This document shows positions 1 to 6,929 of a stretch of 12,167 bases of DNA, one piece after another. The stretch lies in the NCBI GenBank assembly GCA_036787065.1, contig DAIQPZ010000074.1, forward strand, positions 1-12,167, in the 5' to 3' direction. Position numbers and translations under genes: made by a program. A model generated the notes under the pieces. It searched no databases. It saw only the letters and a program-made list of their open reading frames with translations, and was not told where the DNA came from. Position 1 is the stretch's first letter, and each line of letters opens with the position of its first letter. This DNA is from JAJYIW01 sp036787065 (GTDB taxonomy: Bacteria; Chloroflexota; Anaerolineae; Anaerolineales; Anaerolineaceae).

Positions 1-120
1 ACGGCCGTATCCTTATGCATGGAGAATAAACTGCCCATCCTGGTCTTGAATTTATGGGATCCGGATGCGCTGCGCAAGGCCTTGTTAGGCGAGCCTGTAG
101 GGACACTGGTCACAGCGTAA
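1..120 (+). CDS. pyrH: Uridylate kinase (UMP kinase), 3' end only
   Basis: Reading frame 1 is open from the first base to a TAA stop at 118-120 and gives the last 39 residues of a protein whose start lies outside the window. The tail matches the bacterial UMP kinase C-terminus: a TAVSLCMENKLPILVLNLWD-like segment followed by GEPVGTLV, the conserved end of PyrH. Bacterial PyrH is a hexameric amino-acid-kinase-fold enzyme that phosphorylates UMP to UDP with ATP in pyrimidine nucleotide synthesis. The assignment is supported by the next gene, frr, because pyrH-frr is one of the most conserved bacterial gene pairs. Nothing can be said about the active site, which lies upstream of the window. Confidence 0.9.
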   Translation, partial: TAVSLCMENKLPILVLNLWDPDALRKALLGEPVGTLVTA

Positions 121-162
121 AGCAACCTGGGTCTTTGGGAATTGCCGGGGTGAAGTCCCACC

Positions 163-204
163 TTTTGGGGTGTGAGCGTGCGTTCGCACGCTCACACCCC
201 AAAA
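163..204. other. Perfect 19-bp inverted repeat (hairpin) between pyrH and frr
   Basis: Bases 163-181 and 186-204 are exact reverse complements around the 4-base loop GTTC. Each arm starts or ends with a 4-base T or A run, then GGGGTGTGAGCGTGC or its complement. It lies 42 bases after the pyrH stop and 115 bases before the frr start. A T-rich tail is absent on either strand (the + strand continues ATGCGTCC; the - strand continues GGTGGGAC), so a classical intrinsic terminator is not supported. Possible roles are an RNA processing or stability stem in the pyrH-frr transcript, a protein-binding palindrome, or a palindromic repeat element; no second copy was seen here. Confidence 0.85.
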
Positions 205-279
205 TGCGTCCCCTTCCACAGTAACTCCTGGCGAACCAGCAACCGGGTCTATGAGATTTTTAGATTTTGGGGTATCCTT

Positions 280-294
280 ATATGGATTCCATAT
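280..294. repeat. Short palindrome ahead of frr
   Basis: ATATGGA (280-286) and TCCATAT (288-294) form a perfect 7-bp inverted repeat around one central base, 13 bases before the frr ribosome binding site. It could be an operator half-site pair, but a repeat of this length can also arise by chance. Confidence 0.35.
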
Positions 295-307
295 CAGGCG
301 AAAAGAC

Positions 308-314
308 AAGGAGG
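308..314 (+). promoter_or_regulatory. Ribosome binding site deciding the frr start
   Basis: AAGGAGG at 308-314 is a near-perfect Shine-Dalgarno sequence. It is separated by 5 bases from the GTG at 320-322. The ATG at 251 in the same frame lacks such a site and would add 23 residues with no counterpart in the family, so the GTG is taken as the start. Confidence 0.85.
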
Positions 315-319
315 TTGTT

Positions 320-877
320 GTGATCAAAGAGACGCTGAAAGAAGCTGAAACCCGTATGCACAGTGCCTTACAAGCTGTAGAAGTCGATTTGAGCGGCATT
401 CGCACGGGACGGGCTTCACCTGCTCTGGTCGAGCGCTTGCATGTTGAATATTATGGCATGCCCACCCCGCTCATGCAGTTGGCGACAATCAGTGCCCCCG
501 AAGCCAGAACCATCATGATCCGGCCTTTTGATGCCTCCATATTACGCGCGATTGAAAAGGCGATTCAAATATCCGATCTTGGCCTGACCCCTAACAATGA
601 TGGCAAGGTTATTCGCTTGAATATCCCTCCTTTAACAGAAGAGCGCCGGCGCGACCTGGTGAAAGTTGTACATGCCCGTGTCGAAGAAAGCCATGTGGCT
701 GTTCGCAACGTCCGTCGCGATTCGTTGAAGGATCTGCGCGAATTTGAGCATGAAAAGCTAATCTCTGAAGATGAGCTTAAAAAGGGTGAGGAAGAATTAC
801 AAAAATTGACCGACCATATGATCCTCCAAATTAACATGGTAGGTGAGCGGAAACAAACAGAAATTATGGAGGTTTAG
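320..877 (+). CDS. frr: Ribosome recycling factor
   Basis: This 185-residue protein has exactly the usual length of bacterial RRF when started at GTG 320. RRF acts in the cytoplasm with EF-G to split post-termination ribosomes into subunits. Recognisable family segments include SGIRTGRASPALV (about 25-37), the ISAPEARTIMIRPFD stretch (57-71), NIPPLTEERRRDLVK (101-115) and the RNVRRDSLKDLR helix (129-140) with the conserved Arg132. Domain I is formed by the terminal helices, here about 1-28 and 105-185, and domain II by about 30-104. It lies downstream of pyrH across a 199-base gap that holds a strong hairpin, and 23 bases ahead of uppS, so frr, uppS and cdsA probably share a transcript. Confidence 0.97.
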   Translation: MIKETLKEAETRMHSALQAVEVDLSGIRTGRASPALVERLHVEYYGMPTPLMQLATISAPEARTIMIRPFDASILRAIEKAIQISDLGLTPNNDGKVIRLNIPPLTEERRRDLVKVVHARVEESHVAVRNVRRDSLKDLREFEHEKLISEDELKKGEEELQKLTDHMILQINMVGERKQTEIMEV

Positions 878-900
878 AGCGCCAGCCGCCCTAGGTTGTT

Positions 901-1653
901 ATGAGTCCAAAAAAGGAAAGCGAACCTATTACCAAGGTCCCAACCCATATTGCTGTGATTATGGATGGCAATGGGCGTTGGGCAGCCCGGCGTGGTTTAC
1001 CTCGGATTGCTGGACATCGCGCTGGCACGGATAATTTACGCCGCGTGTTCAGGGCTTGCGTGGAATTTGGCGTCAAATACTTCACTTTGTATGCATTCTC
1101 GACGGAAAATTGGGGACGCCCTGAGGATGAAGTGCAGGGTTTGATGCATATTCTGGCCGAGGTGATCGATCGTGAGCTGGATGAACTGCACAAAGAAGGC
1201 GTGCAGCTCCGGCATATCGGCCACCTGGATCGTTTAAATCCCATCCTTCGCCAGAAGGTGATTAATGCGATCGAGGTAACCAAAAATAATGACCGGCTGG
1301 TGGTTTGCCTTGCTTTTAACTATGGCGGGCGAGACGAGATTGTGTGCGCGGTAAAACGCATGATTGAGGATGGTATTACGCCCGAGGGGGTAACGGAAGC
1401 AGTGATCAGCAATTATCTCTTTACGGTAGGTGTGCCTGATCCGGATTTGATCGTGCGCACTTCGGGGGAGATGCGCATCAGTAATTTCTTAATCTGGCAG
1501 GCAGCTTACGCGGAATGGTATGTGACGCCGACTTACTGGCCTGATTTTGATAAAGAGGAGCTGCGCAAGGCGATTGTTGATTACGGACATCGCGACCGGC
1601 GTTATGGCCTGGTCACACCGAAGAATAACATGGAATGCACCGGAGATAAATAG
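901..1653 (+). CDS. uppS: Isoprenyl transferase (undecaprenyl diphosphate synthase type)
   Basis: This 250-residue cis-prenyltransferase adds isopentenyl diphosphate units to farnesyl diphosphate, making the C55 carrier lipid for cell-wall and glycan assembly, or a shorter chain. The pyrophosphate-binding motif HIAVIMDGNGRW is at 16-27, with the catalytic/Mg-binding Asp22. FSTENW is at 66-71, and the family signature DLIVRTSGEMRISNFLIWQ is at 182-200, followed by AAYAEWYV with Glu205. Length and motif spacing match bacterial UppS. The start ATG at 901 has only a weak, distant purine-rich site (TGGAGG at 867-872), but the N-terminus fits the family and no better start is seen. It lies 23 bases after frr and 4 bases before cdsA. 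Product chain length cannot be read from the sequence alone. Confidence 0.95.
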   Translation: MSPKKESEPITKVPTHIAVIMDGNGRWAARRGLPRIAGHRAGTDNLRRVFRACVEFGVKYFTLYAFSTENWGRPEDEVQGLMHILAEVIDRELDELHKEGVQLRHIGHLDRLNPILRQKVINAIEVTKNNDRLVVCLAFNYGGRDEIVCAVKRMIEDGITPEGVTEAVISNYLFTVGVPDPDLIVRTSGEMRISNFLIWQAAYAEWYVTPTYWPDFDKEELRKAIVDYGHRDRRYGLVTPKNNMECTGDK

Positions 1654-1657
1654 CTGC

Positions 1658-2470
1658 ATGTTGTCCAAGCGGCTCCTGTTCGTGATCTTTATGATACCCA
1701 TTGGGATCGCCTTGATCTCATTTGGGGGTATCCCTTACTTGCTTTTTTTGGCGATTACTTTGGGTATCGCCGCGTGGGAATACTGCCAGTTATTCAAAAA
1801 ATGCGATTTCTCTCCCTCGATCGTCCTGGTCATTGGGGGTACAGGCGCGTTAATCGTGCAACGCGCCTGGTCAGGGTTTAATGGCGCGGATATCCTCCTG
1901 AGCCTGCTAATCCTGGCCAGCATGACTTATCATCTGGTTGATTATGAACGGGGGCGAAACCAGGCGGCAACTGATTTTGGGATCACGGTAGGGGGTATTT
2001 TCTATATTGGCTGGCTTGGCGCTTACCTGGTCTCGCTGCGTGGTCTGCCCGAAGGCAAGTGGTGGGTCTTGCTGGCGCTTCCGGCGGTCTGGTTGGCAGA
2101 TGGAGGAGCCTATTTTATTGGCTCGCGCTTTGGCCGGCGCCATCTAAGCCCGCGCCTCAGCCCCAAAAAGACCTGGGAAGGTTATTTCGGAGGCGTCCTC
2201 TTTGGAATTTTGGGCGGAGCCTTATTGGCAGCCTTCTGGCATCTGATGTCCCCGCCTGTCACAGCCATGCGCGGCGCTATCATGGGCCTGGTTCTGGCCA
2301 GCCTGACTCCGTTGGGAGATTTGGGCGAAAGCATGTTTAAGCGCCAGGCAGGCATGAAAGATTCCAGCAACATTATCCCTGGGCACGGCGGTATTTTGGA
2401 TCGCTACGATTCCTGGTTATGGGCAGGTGTGTTAGGTTATTACGTGATCCAATGGCTCCAATTCAAATAG
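1658..2470 (+). CDS. cdsA: Phosphatidate cytidylyltransferase (CDP-diacylglycerol synthase)
   Basis: This 270-residue polytopic inner-membrane enzyme converts phosphatidate and CTP to CDP-diacylglycerol, the precursor of anionic phospholipids. Several hydrophobic segments are visible (about 6-38, 54-68, 78-92, 108-127, 135-156, 177-195, 205-220 and 252-267). SPKKTWEG is at 168-175. The CdsA signature runs from Ser225 to Asp251, with FKRQAGMKD and the Mg-binding PGHGGILDRYD. The usual aliphatic or Phe/Thr residue before the last Asp is Tyr250, a mild deviation. The start at 1658 was preferred over an in-frame ATG at 1547 inside uppS because the protein then begins with a normal first membrane helix and GGAG lies upstream at 1642-1645. 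The often-following dxr and rseP genes are absent; a convergent gene begins 2 bp after its stop. Confidence 0.95.
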   Translation: MLSKRLLFVIFMIPIGIALISFGGIPYLLFLAITLGIAAWEYCQLFKKCDFSPSIVLVIGGTGALIVQRAWSGFNGADILLSLLILASMTYHLVDYERGRNQAATDFGITVGGIFYIGWLGAYLVSLRGLPEGKWWVLLALPAVWLADGGAYFIGSRFGRRHLSPRLSPKKTWEGYFGGVLFGILGGALLAAFWHLMSPPVTAMRGAIMGLVLASLTPLGDLGESMFKRQAGMKDSSNIIPGHGGILDRYDSWLWAGVLGYYVIQWLQFK

Positions 2471-2472
2471 CG

Positions 2473-3219
2473 TTACTTGATTTCGTAGGTCGCGGTGACC
2501 TGGACTGTGACGATCAACTGCCCGGCAGATATTGGCAACGCTCCGTTGCTGGTCGCCATGGCCGCTCCGCCTTTGGCCTCAAAAATTGGGAGGGGGACAT
2601 CGTTGATCGCGTTGATCGACTGCACCTGTCCCAGGGTGACACCGGCGGATTTTGACAGGTCGGTGGCCTGTAAGAGAGCATTATGAACAGCCAGGTTGCG
2701 GGATTCAGATAAAGCCTTGTCTTTGTCGGATATATCATATTGGATGCCGTTGATGTTATTAGCGCCTGAACTGACCACGGCATTTAAGATATCGCCCATC
2801 TTGGACAGGTTGTGGACAATGACGTAGACTGAATTATTGGTCACATATTTTGTGTCAGTCACTTCGCCTTGCGGGCCGAAATTCTGTTGGGGATAGATGT
2901 TGAAGCTGGTGGTTTGGATGTCCTTAGAATCGACCCCAAGTGCTTTGAGTGAGTCGGCCACTTTTTGGGCCTGGGTTGTGTTGCTTTGCAGGGCTTCAGC
3001 GACGACTTTACCCTCGGTGTGAACGCCAATGGTCAGGTAAGCCACGTCTGGAATAACGGTGACCTTGCCAATCCCGGTGACTGTCAGAGTATGCGCGGCG
3101 GATGAGCTGGATGGGTCGCCGGCGGCATTAATCGAAGCACCGCTGGCAATGCCCGAGCACGCGCTCAACACACCTACCATTAAGACCCCTAGCAATAACA
3201 TTGCAATATTTCGTTTCAT
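2473..3219 (-). CDS. SIMPL-domain (DUF541) lipoprotein
   Basis: This 248-residue secreted protein starts with a lipoprotein signal: MKR, a hydrophobic core at 5-18 and the lipobox LSAC, with Cys21 as the probable lipidated residue. A Ser/Ala-rich linker to about 42 follows. The rest matches the SIMPL family: LTVTGIGKVTVIPDVAYLTIGV at the start of the domain (about 45-66), a helical KVADSLKALGV segment, the IQTTSFNIYPQ strand and a closing VTVQVTATYEIK strand. SIMPL proteins form beta-rich oligomers; a few have been linked to oxidative stress or immune signalling, but the function here is unknown. A good ribosome binding site (AGGAGA, 3225-3230 on the minus strand) precedes the ATG by 5 bases. 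The gene converges on cdsA and diverges from nurA. Confidence 0.88.
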   Translation of the reverse strand: MKRNIAMLLLGVLMVGVLSACSGIASGASINAAGDPSSSSAAHTLTVTGIGKVTVIPDVAYLTIGVHTEGKVVAEALQSNTTQAQKVADSLKALGVDSKDIQTTSFNIYPQQNFGPQGEVTDTKYVTNNSVYVIVHNLSKMGDILNAVVSSGANNINGIQYDISDKDKALSESRNLAVHNALLQATDLSKSAGVTLGQVQSINAINDVPLPIFEAKGGAAMATSNGALPISAGQLIVTVQVTATYEIK

Positions 3220-3350
3220 GAGTTTCTCCTTTGAAACCAGGTTATATGATGCTTTCCTATTAGCCGGGAAACGCCCCCAACTTTTTGAGAAGTGATGTTA
3301 TAAATAAGACGCCAGTGCTGCTGAATAGGTTCCAGACACAGACTGTTCTC

Positions 3351-3379
3351 TTGCTTTTCTTTCTCTTTGCTTTTAAAAT
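3351..3379 (+). promoter_or_regulatory. Candidate sigma70-type promoter for the nurA operon
   Basis: TTGCTT (3351-3356) and TAAAAT (3374-3379) are separated by 17 bases inside a pyrimidine-rich then A-rich stretch. This predicts transcription starting near 3386 and a leader of about 30 bases. The -10 box matches the consensus in 5 of 6 positions and the -35 box in 3 of 6. It is the only well-spaced pair I found in the 198-base gap between the divergent SIMPL and nurA genes. Confidence 0.5.
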
Positions 3380-3417
3380 AAAAAACAAATGTTCGAGGCC
3401 ATCTACAGGGACAATGT

Positions 3418-4587
3418 ATGCCAGTCGATTACCAACATATCCAGGACCAGGTGCGCGATATGGGACAGAAAAACCCGGCCAGGGTCGAAATGATCCGCAA
3501 GAAACGCGAGCGGGGCCTGGAAAAATTGCATGAGATGGCTCGCCACCCTGAGGTTTTAAAACAGCGAGTGGACCAGGCGCGCTTGGTTAACCCGGCTTTG
3601 CGCTGTGCAATCCCAGGCGATGAGGTCATGGATGCTGCCCACACTTTACCCGATTTACCCGGGCCGGTCACTTTGCTGGCGGCGGATGGTTCGCAGATCT
3701 TCTCTGACCGCCATGCCGAAGCTGAGTATTCGCTGGTGAATGTGGGCGCCATTCAAATGCGTCCGGGTGAAACCCCGCGCGAATCGATCCGCAGCCATTT
3801 GATCTACCATGACCAGTTTTATACACCCAACGGGGTCATTTCGGACGAGGCAGTGGCATTGATGCGTGACCTGGAGGAGCGCCGGCTTCTGGCCAACCTG
3901 GCCAGGCAGGCGCCCCGCCCGGTGGTGACCCTGACCGATGGCCAGCTCGAATTTTTTCGCGAGCCGCGTGAGACGCCCGAGTTTGCCCGCGCGTTTGATG
4001 AATACCTGGAAGTGCTGAGGGAATTATGCCAGTTGGGAGTCTCGACGGCTGGTTATGTCGATCGACCCAAGGGCGACCTGGTGGTGCGGCTCCTGGAACT
4101 GGCGCTCGTGCCCGAAGAGGCGCTGCGCCAGGTAGGTAAGGAACGCCCTCTGGCAGGCATTACGGATGAGATGCTGTTCAACGCGATCCTGATGAACCCC
4201 GGAGAACGTTCGGCGGTCTTTGCCATCCAATCCATATCTGCTCACCACTTCACAGGCGACCTGGCATTGCATTTCTTTTATCTGAATGTGGGTTTGCCTG
4301 GCGCGCCATACCTGGCCCGGGTCGAAACACCGGCCTGGGTCATCCAGGATCCGCTCCTGCTGGCTTCGCTGCACGCGACGTTAATCGCGCAATGCCGCAT
4401 CCTGGGCCGGCGCGCTTTCCCTTACGCGCTCCACCGCGCGCACGAAGTGGCCGTGGTCACCTATGAGGATAAAAATAAATTGGCTGAGATGGTCCTGGCC
4501 GAATTGAACCGCCAGGGCATCATCGCCGACAAATCGCATAAACAGAGTTCCAAGGACCTGCCAGGCAGGACGAGGCATGAGCTATGA
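3418..4587 (+). CDS. nurA: NurA-domain nuclease (DNA end resection)
   Basis: This 389-residue protein matches the NurA nuclease family, RNase H-like Mn-dependent enzymes that degrade DNA 5'-3' and act together with the HerA motor. Visible motifs are LLAADGSQIFSDRH (86-99, metal-binding Asp90), VVTLTDGQLEFF (169-180, Asp174), AGYVDRPKGD (211-220, Asp215), ARVETPAWV (300-308) and the C-terminal PYALHRAHEVAVV (335-347, His342), which fits the essential C-terminal His of the family. The tail KQSSKDLPGRTRHEL is also NurA-like. The first 80 residues are charged and helical. The start ATG at 3418 has a modest AGGGA site 6 bases upstream. It overlaps the next gene by 4 bases (ATGA), which suggests translational coupling, and leads the operon that also encodes HerA and Rad50-like proteins. 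Confidence 0.9.
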   Translation: MPVDYQHIQDQVRDMGQKNPARVEMIRKKRERGLEKLHEMARHPEVLKQRVDQARLVNPALRCAIPGDEVMDAAHTLPDLPGPVTLLAADGSQIFSDRHAEAEYSLVNVGAIQMRPGETPRESIRSHLIYHDQFYTPNGVISDEAVALMRDLEERRLLANLARQAPRPVVTLTDGQLEFFREPRETPEFARAFDEYLEVLRELCQLGVSTAGYVDRPKGDLVVRLLELALVPEEALRQVGKERPLAGITDEMLFNAILMNPGERSAVFAIQSISAHHFTGDLALHFFYLNVGLPGAPYLARVETPAWVIQDPLLLASLHATLIAQCRILGRRAFPYALHRAHEVAVVTYEDKNKLAEMVLAELNRQGIIADKSHKQSSKDLPGRTRHEL

Positions 4588-5183
4588 AATCTTCATTTGA
4601 ATTTGGCCGGCTGCTGCGCGCCAGCACCGCCGGTTTTGTGGTCGGCTGCCGCGTTTCTCAGTTGGACGTGCCTGCTTTTGGCGCGTTGGTGCGCGTCCCA
4701 TTGGGGCAGGCTGACCAGGTTTATGGGCTGATCTATGACATCCATATCGATGATGATGGCCTGGTGCGCCAACTGGTGACCGCGGAAGGCATTTCGGAGG
4801 ATGTGATTGCCGATAACCGGGTGAACCGCAATGTTCCGGTTGAGATCAGCGTGATCTCGGTAGGCTTCCGCCAGGGCCAAAAAATCGCCCACAGCCTGCC
4901 CCCCCGGCCTCCGCTCAGCCTGGATTCGATCTATAGGGTTGAGCCGGAGGAGCTGGTGGCATTTACGGCTGCGGGGCGTTTTGGTTATTTCCGCCACATC
5001 CTCAGGGCGACCGATCTGCCTGCCGGTGAGCTGCTGGCGGCGCACCTGGGGCAGGCCCAAAAAGTTCACCAGGTCCACGGAGACCCGGATTGGATCAACC
5101 GGGCTACCCAGGAGCTGATCACCCTTTTGCGGGACGATTATCCGACCTTGATGGCGGTGTTGGGTTCGATCGCCGAACTGTAA
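4584..5183 (+). CDS. Free-standing HAS-barrel protein of the NurA-HerA operon
   Basis: This 199-residue protein has no signal peptide or membrane segment. The N-terminal 70 or so residues (FGRLLRASTAGFVVGCRVSQ, then FGALVRVPL and QVYGLIYDIHIDDDGLV) show the beta-strand and Gly pattern of the HAS barrel, a domain shared by HerA and ATP-synthase subunits. The rest includes VPVEISVISVGF (84-95), a PPRPPLSL turn (106-113) and a helical C-terminus with repeated leucines (about 145-199). It has no P-loop, so it is not an ATPase. Its start overlaps the nurA stop (ATGA at 4584-4587), with GAGG 8 bases upstream; herA follows after 15 bases. It probably adapts the nuclease to the HerA ring, but this is inferred from position and domain alone. 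Confidence 0.72.
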   Translation: MKSSFEFGRLLRASTAGFVVGCRVSQLDVPAFGALVRVPLGQADQVYGLIYDIHIDDDGLVRQLVTAEGISEDVIADNRVNRNVPVEISVISVGFRQGQKIAHSLPPRPPLSLDSIYRVEPEELVAFTAAGRFGYFRHILRATDLPAGELLAAHLGQAQKVHQVHGDPDWINRATQELITLLRDDYPTLMAVLGSIAEL

Positions 5184-5198
5184 CCCGGAGAAAATGAC

Positions 5199-6926
5199 AT
5201 GACCATGCAAAATAAGAGACCCATCGAAACGAACCCCCGCGGCGAGATCGGTTATGTGGTGGGCGGCGGTTTAAAAGAGAACCTGAGTGTGCGCCTGACC
5301 GTTACCCCTCAGACTGTCCAGGAAGGCGGGTTTGTGGTTATCGAGAGCGGCGACTGGCAGTTTTATGGACTGGTGGTCGACCTCCAGTTGGGCTCGACCG
5401 ATCCCAGGTTCGCCGATGAACAGAGTGAAAACCGGCTGCCGGCCAACCTGGCAGGTCTGCTCCACGGCCAGACCCTTTTTACCAACCTGGAAGTGCTGCC
5501 TACCTTGATGATGGAACGAGGGCCCGATCCTGCTGACGTGGATGCCTACAACCGGTGGATCGCGGATCGCGACCTGGAAAAAATCCGCCCCCTGCCGGTC
5601 AAGACGGTGCCGGACCACCACGCCAAGGCCCGCCTGGCAAGCGCCGGCGACGTGGCCGAGATCTTTGGGCAGGAAGGTAAAAAGGGCAATTTTCTCATCG
5701 GTACCACCCGCGAGCAAGGCCACCCGGTATGTATCAACCTGGACCGGTTGGTGCAGCGTTCCTCGGGCATATTTGGCGCTACCGGCACGGGTAAATCCTT
5801 CCTCACCCGCATCATCCTGGCCGGGTTAATCCAGGCCAATCATTCATCAGTGCTCATATTTGATATGCACAATGAGTATGGCCCGGACGATACTGCTTCG
5901 GATACCGGTGACAAAGTGCCTGGTCTGCGGGGCAAGTTTCCCGCGCGGGTGCGCATGGTGGGCCTGGGCAGTGGAGCCTCGATCCGCGGCCAAACGCCCG
6001 ACTTTAACCTTGAGCTGGCGGAAAAAGACATTCAACCCGAAGACGTCGAACTCCTGACGCGTGAATTGAATTTAAAGGAAACCACCCCGACCACACTCGA
6101 TGCGCTGATGAGCGGCTTCGGGCGCGACCACTGGTTCAGCGCGTTCAAGGCGATGCGCGTGGGTGCGATGGAGACCGACGAAGAGGGTAAGAAATTCCCT
6201 GCTCCCGACAGCGTGGCTGCCTGGGCGACCTCGGCTGGGATCAACGTGTCAGCGGCGGAGAGTCTGCGCTCCAAGCTGGGGCGGGTTTTTGACCTGCCTT
6301 ACATTGTGGCGCGCCCGGCAAGTGACAGCCTGGGTGAGGTGATCAAGGCGCTGCAAGGTGGCCAACATATCGTGTTGTCTTTTGGCGATTACGAGCGCGA
6401 CCTGGATTACCTTCTGGTAACCAACCTGCTCACCCGGCGCATCCGAGACGCGTGGGTAGAGCGGACGAATTATTTCCGGTCGCACGGCAAAGACGAGCCG
6501 CGCCCGCTTGTGATCGCCGTTGAAGAAGCGCATAAACTGCTCAACCGTGAAATGGCCGCGCAAACCACCTTTGCCAGTATTGCCCGCGAGATGCGCAAGT
6601 ATTACGTGACGCTGCTCATTATCGATCAGCGCCCGTCGCAAATTTACGATGAAGTGATGTCACAGTTAGGCACGCGCATCTCCGGTTGGTTGGGCGATGA
6701 CGACGACATCCAGGCCGTCCTTTCTGGCCTGGCCGGTCGCGAGACCTTGCGAGGCATGCTGGCGCGCCTTCAGCCCAAAGAAGAGGTGCTTTTACTGGGT
6801 TGGGGTGTGCCTATGCCCATTCCTTTGCGCTCCCGGCGCTACGACCATTTATTTTGGGAACAGGTCCTGGGTAAACCGGGGGGTAAAAAGGATCAGGCTC
6901 AAATTATGCGTGAATTAGGTTATTAA
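5199..6926 (+). CDS. herA: HerA-type hexameric DNA translocase ATPase
   Basis: This 575-residue protein belongs to the HerA/FtsK P-loop superfamily. Residues 13-105 form an N-terminal HAS barrel (GEIGYVVGGG to QFYGLVVDLQLG). Walker A is GATGTGKS at 193-200; the following LIFDMHNEYG (219-228) is typical of HerA. Walker B is PLVIAVEEAH (436-445) with Glu442/Glu443, and LLIIDQRPSQI (472-482) is the conserved segment after it, followed by a GTRISGWLGDDDD stretch. HerA forms a hexameric ring that pumps DNA and drives NurA during break resection. Of three nearby ATGs, 5199 has the best site (GGAG, 8 bases upstream). Rad50 follows 3 bases after the stop. Relatives exist in defence systems, but here the neighbours point to repair. 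Confidence 0.93.
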   Translation: MTMQNKRPIETNPRGEIGYVVGGGLKENLSVRLTVTPQTVQEGGFVVIESGDWQFYGLVVDLQLGSTDPRFADEQSENRLPANLAGLLHGQTLFTNLEVLPTLMMERGPDPADVDAYNRWIADRDLEKIRPLPVKTVPDHHAKARLASAGDVAEIFGQEGKKGNFLIGTTREQGHPVCINLDRLVQRSSGIFGATGTGKSFLTRIILAGLIQANHSSVLIFDMHNEYGPDDTASDTGDKVPGLRGKFPARVRMVGLGSGASIRGQTPDFNLELAEKDIQPEDVELLTRELNLKETTPTTLDALMSGFGRDHWFSAFKAMRVGAMETDEEGKKFPAPDSVAAWATSAGINVSAAESLRSKLGRVFDLPYIVARPASDSLGEVIKALQGGQHIVLSFGDYERDLDYLLVTNLLTRRIRDAWVERTNYFRSHGKDEPRPLVIAVEEAHKLLNREMAAQTTFASIAREMRKYYVTLLIIDQRPSQIYDEVMSQLGTRISGWLGDDDDIQAVLSGLAGRETLRGMLARLQPKEEVLLLGWGVPMPIPLRSRRYDHLFWEQVLGKPGGKKDQAQIMRELGY

Positions 6927-6929
6927 TCG

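Noticed and set aside
163..204. Hairpin read as an intrinsic terminator of pyrH
   Set aside because: There is no T-run after the stem on either strand; the A and T runs pair with each other inside the stem.
251..319. In-frame N-terminal extension of frr from ATG 251
   Set aside because: The added 23 residues have no RRF counterpart. AAGGAGG sits right before the GTG at 320, which gives the exact family length of 185.
4593..5210. 205-residue open frame on the minus strand opposite the HAS-barrel gene
   Set aside because: It is a shadow of the plus-strand gene. Its translation has no recognisable motif, and the plus-strand gene has operon context and domain similarity.
5199..6926. HerA as part of an anti-phage system such as HerA-Sir2 or HerA-DUF4297
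   Set aside because: No Sir2 or DUF4297 partner is encoded nearby. NurA and Rad50-like neighbours with a housekeeping context favour DNA repair, although a defence role is not excluded.
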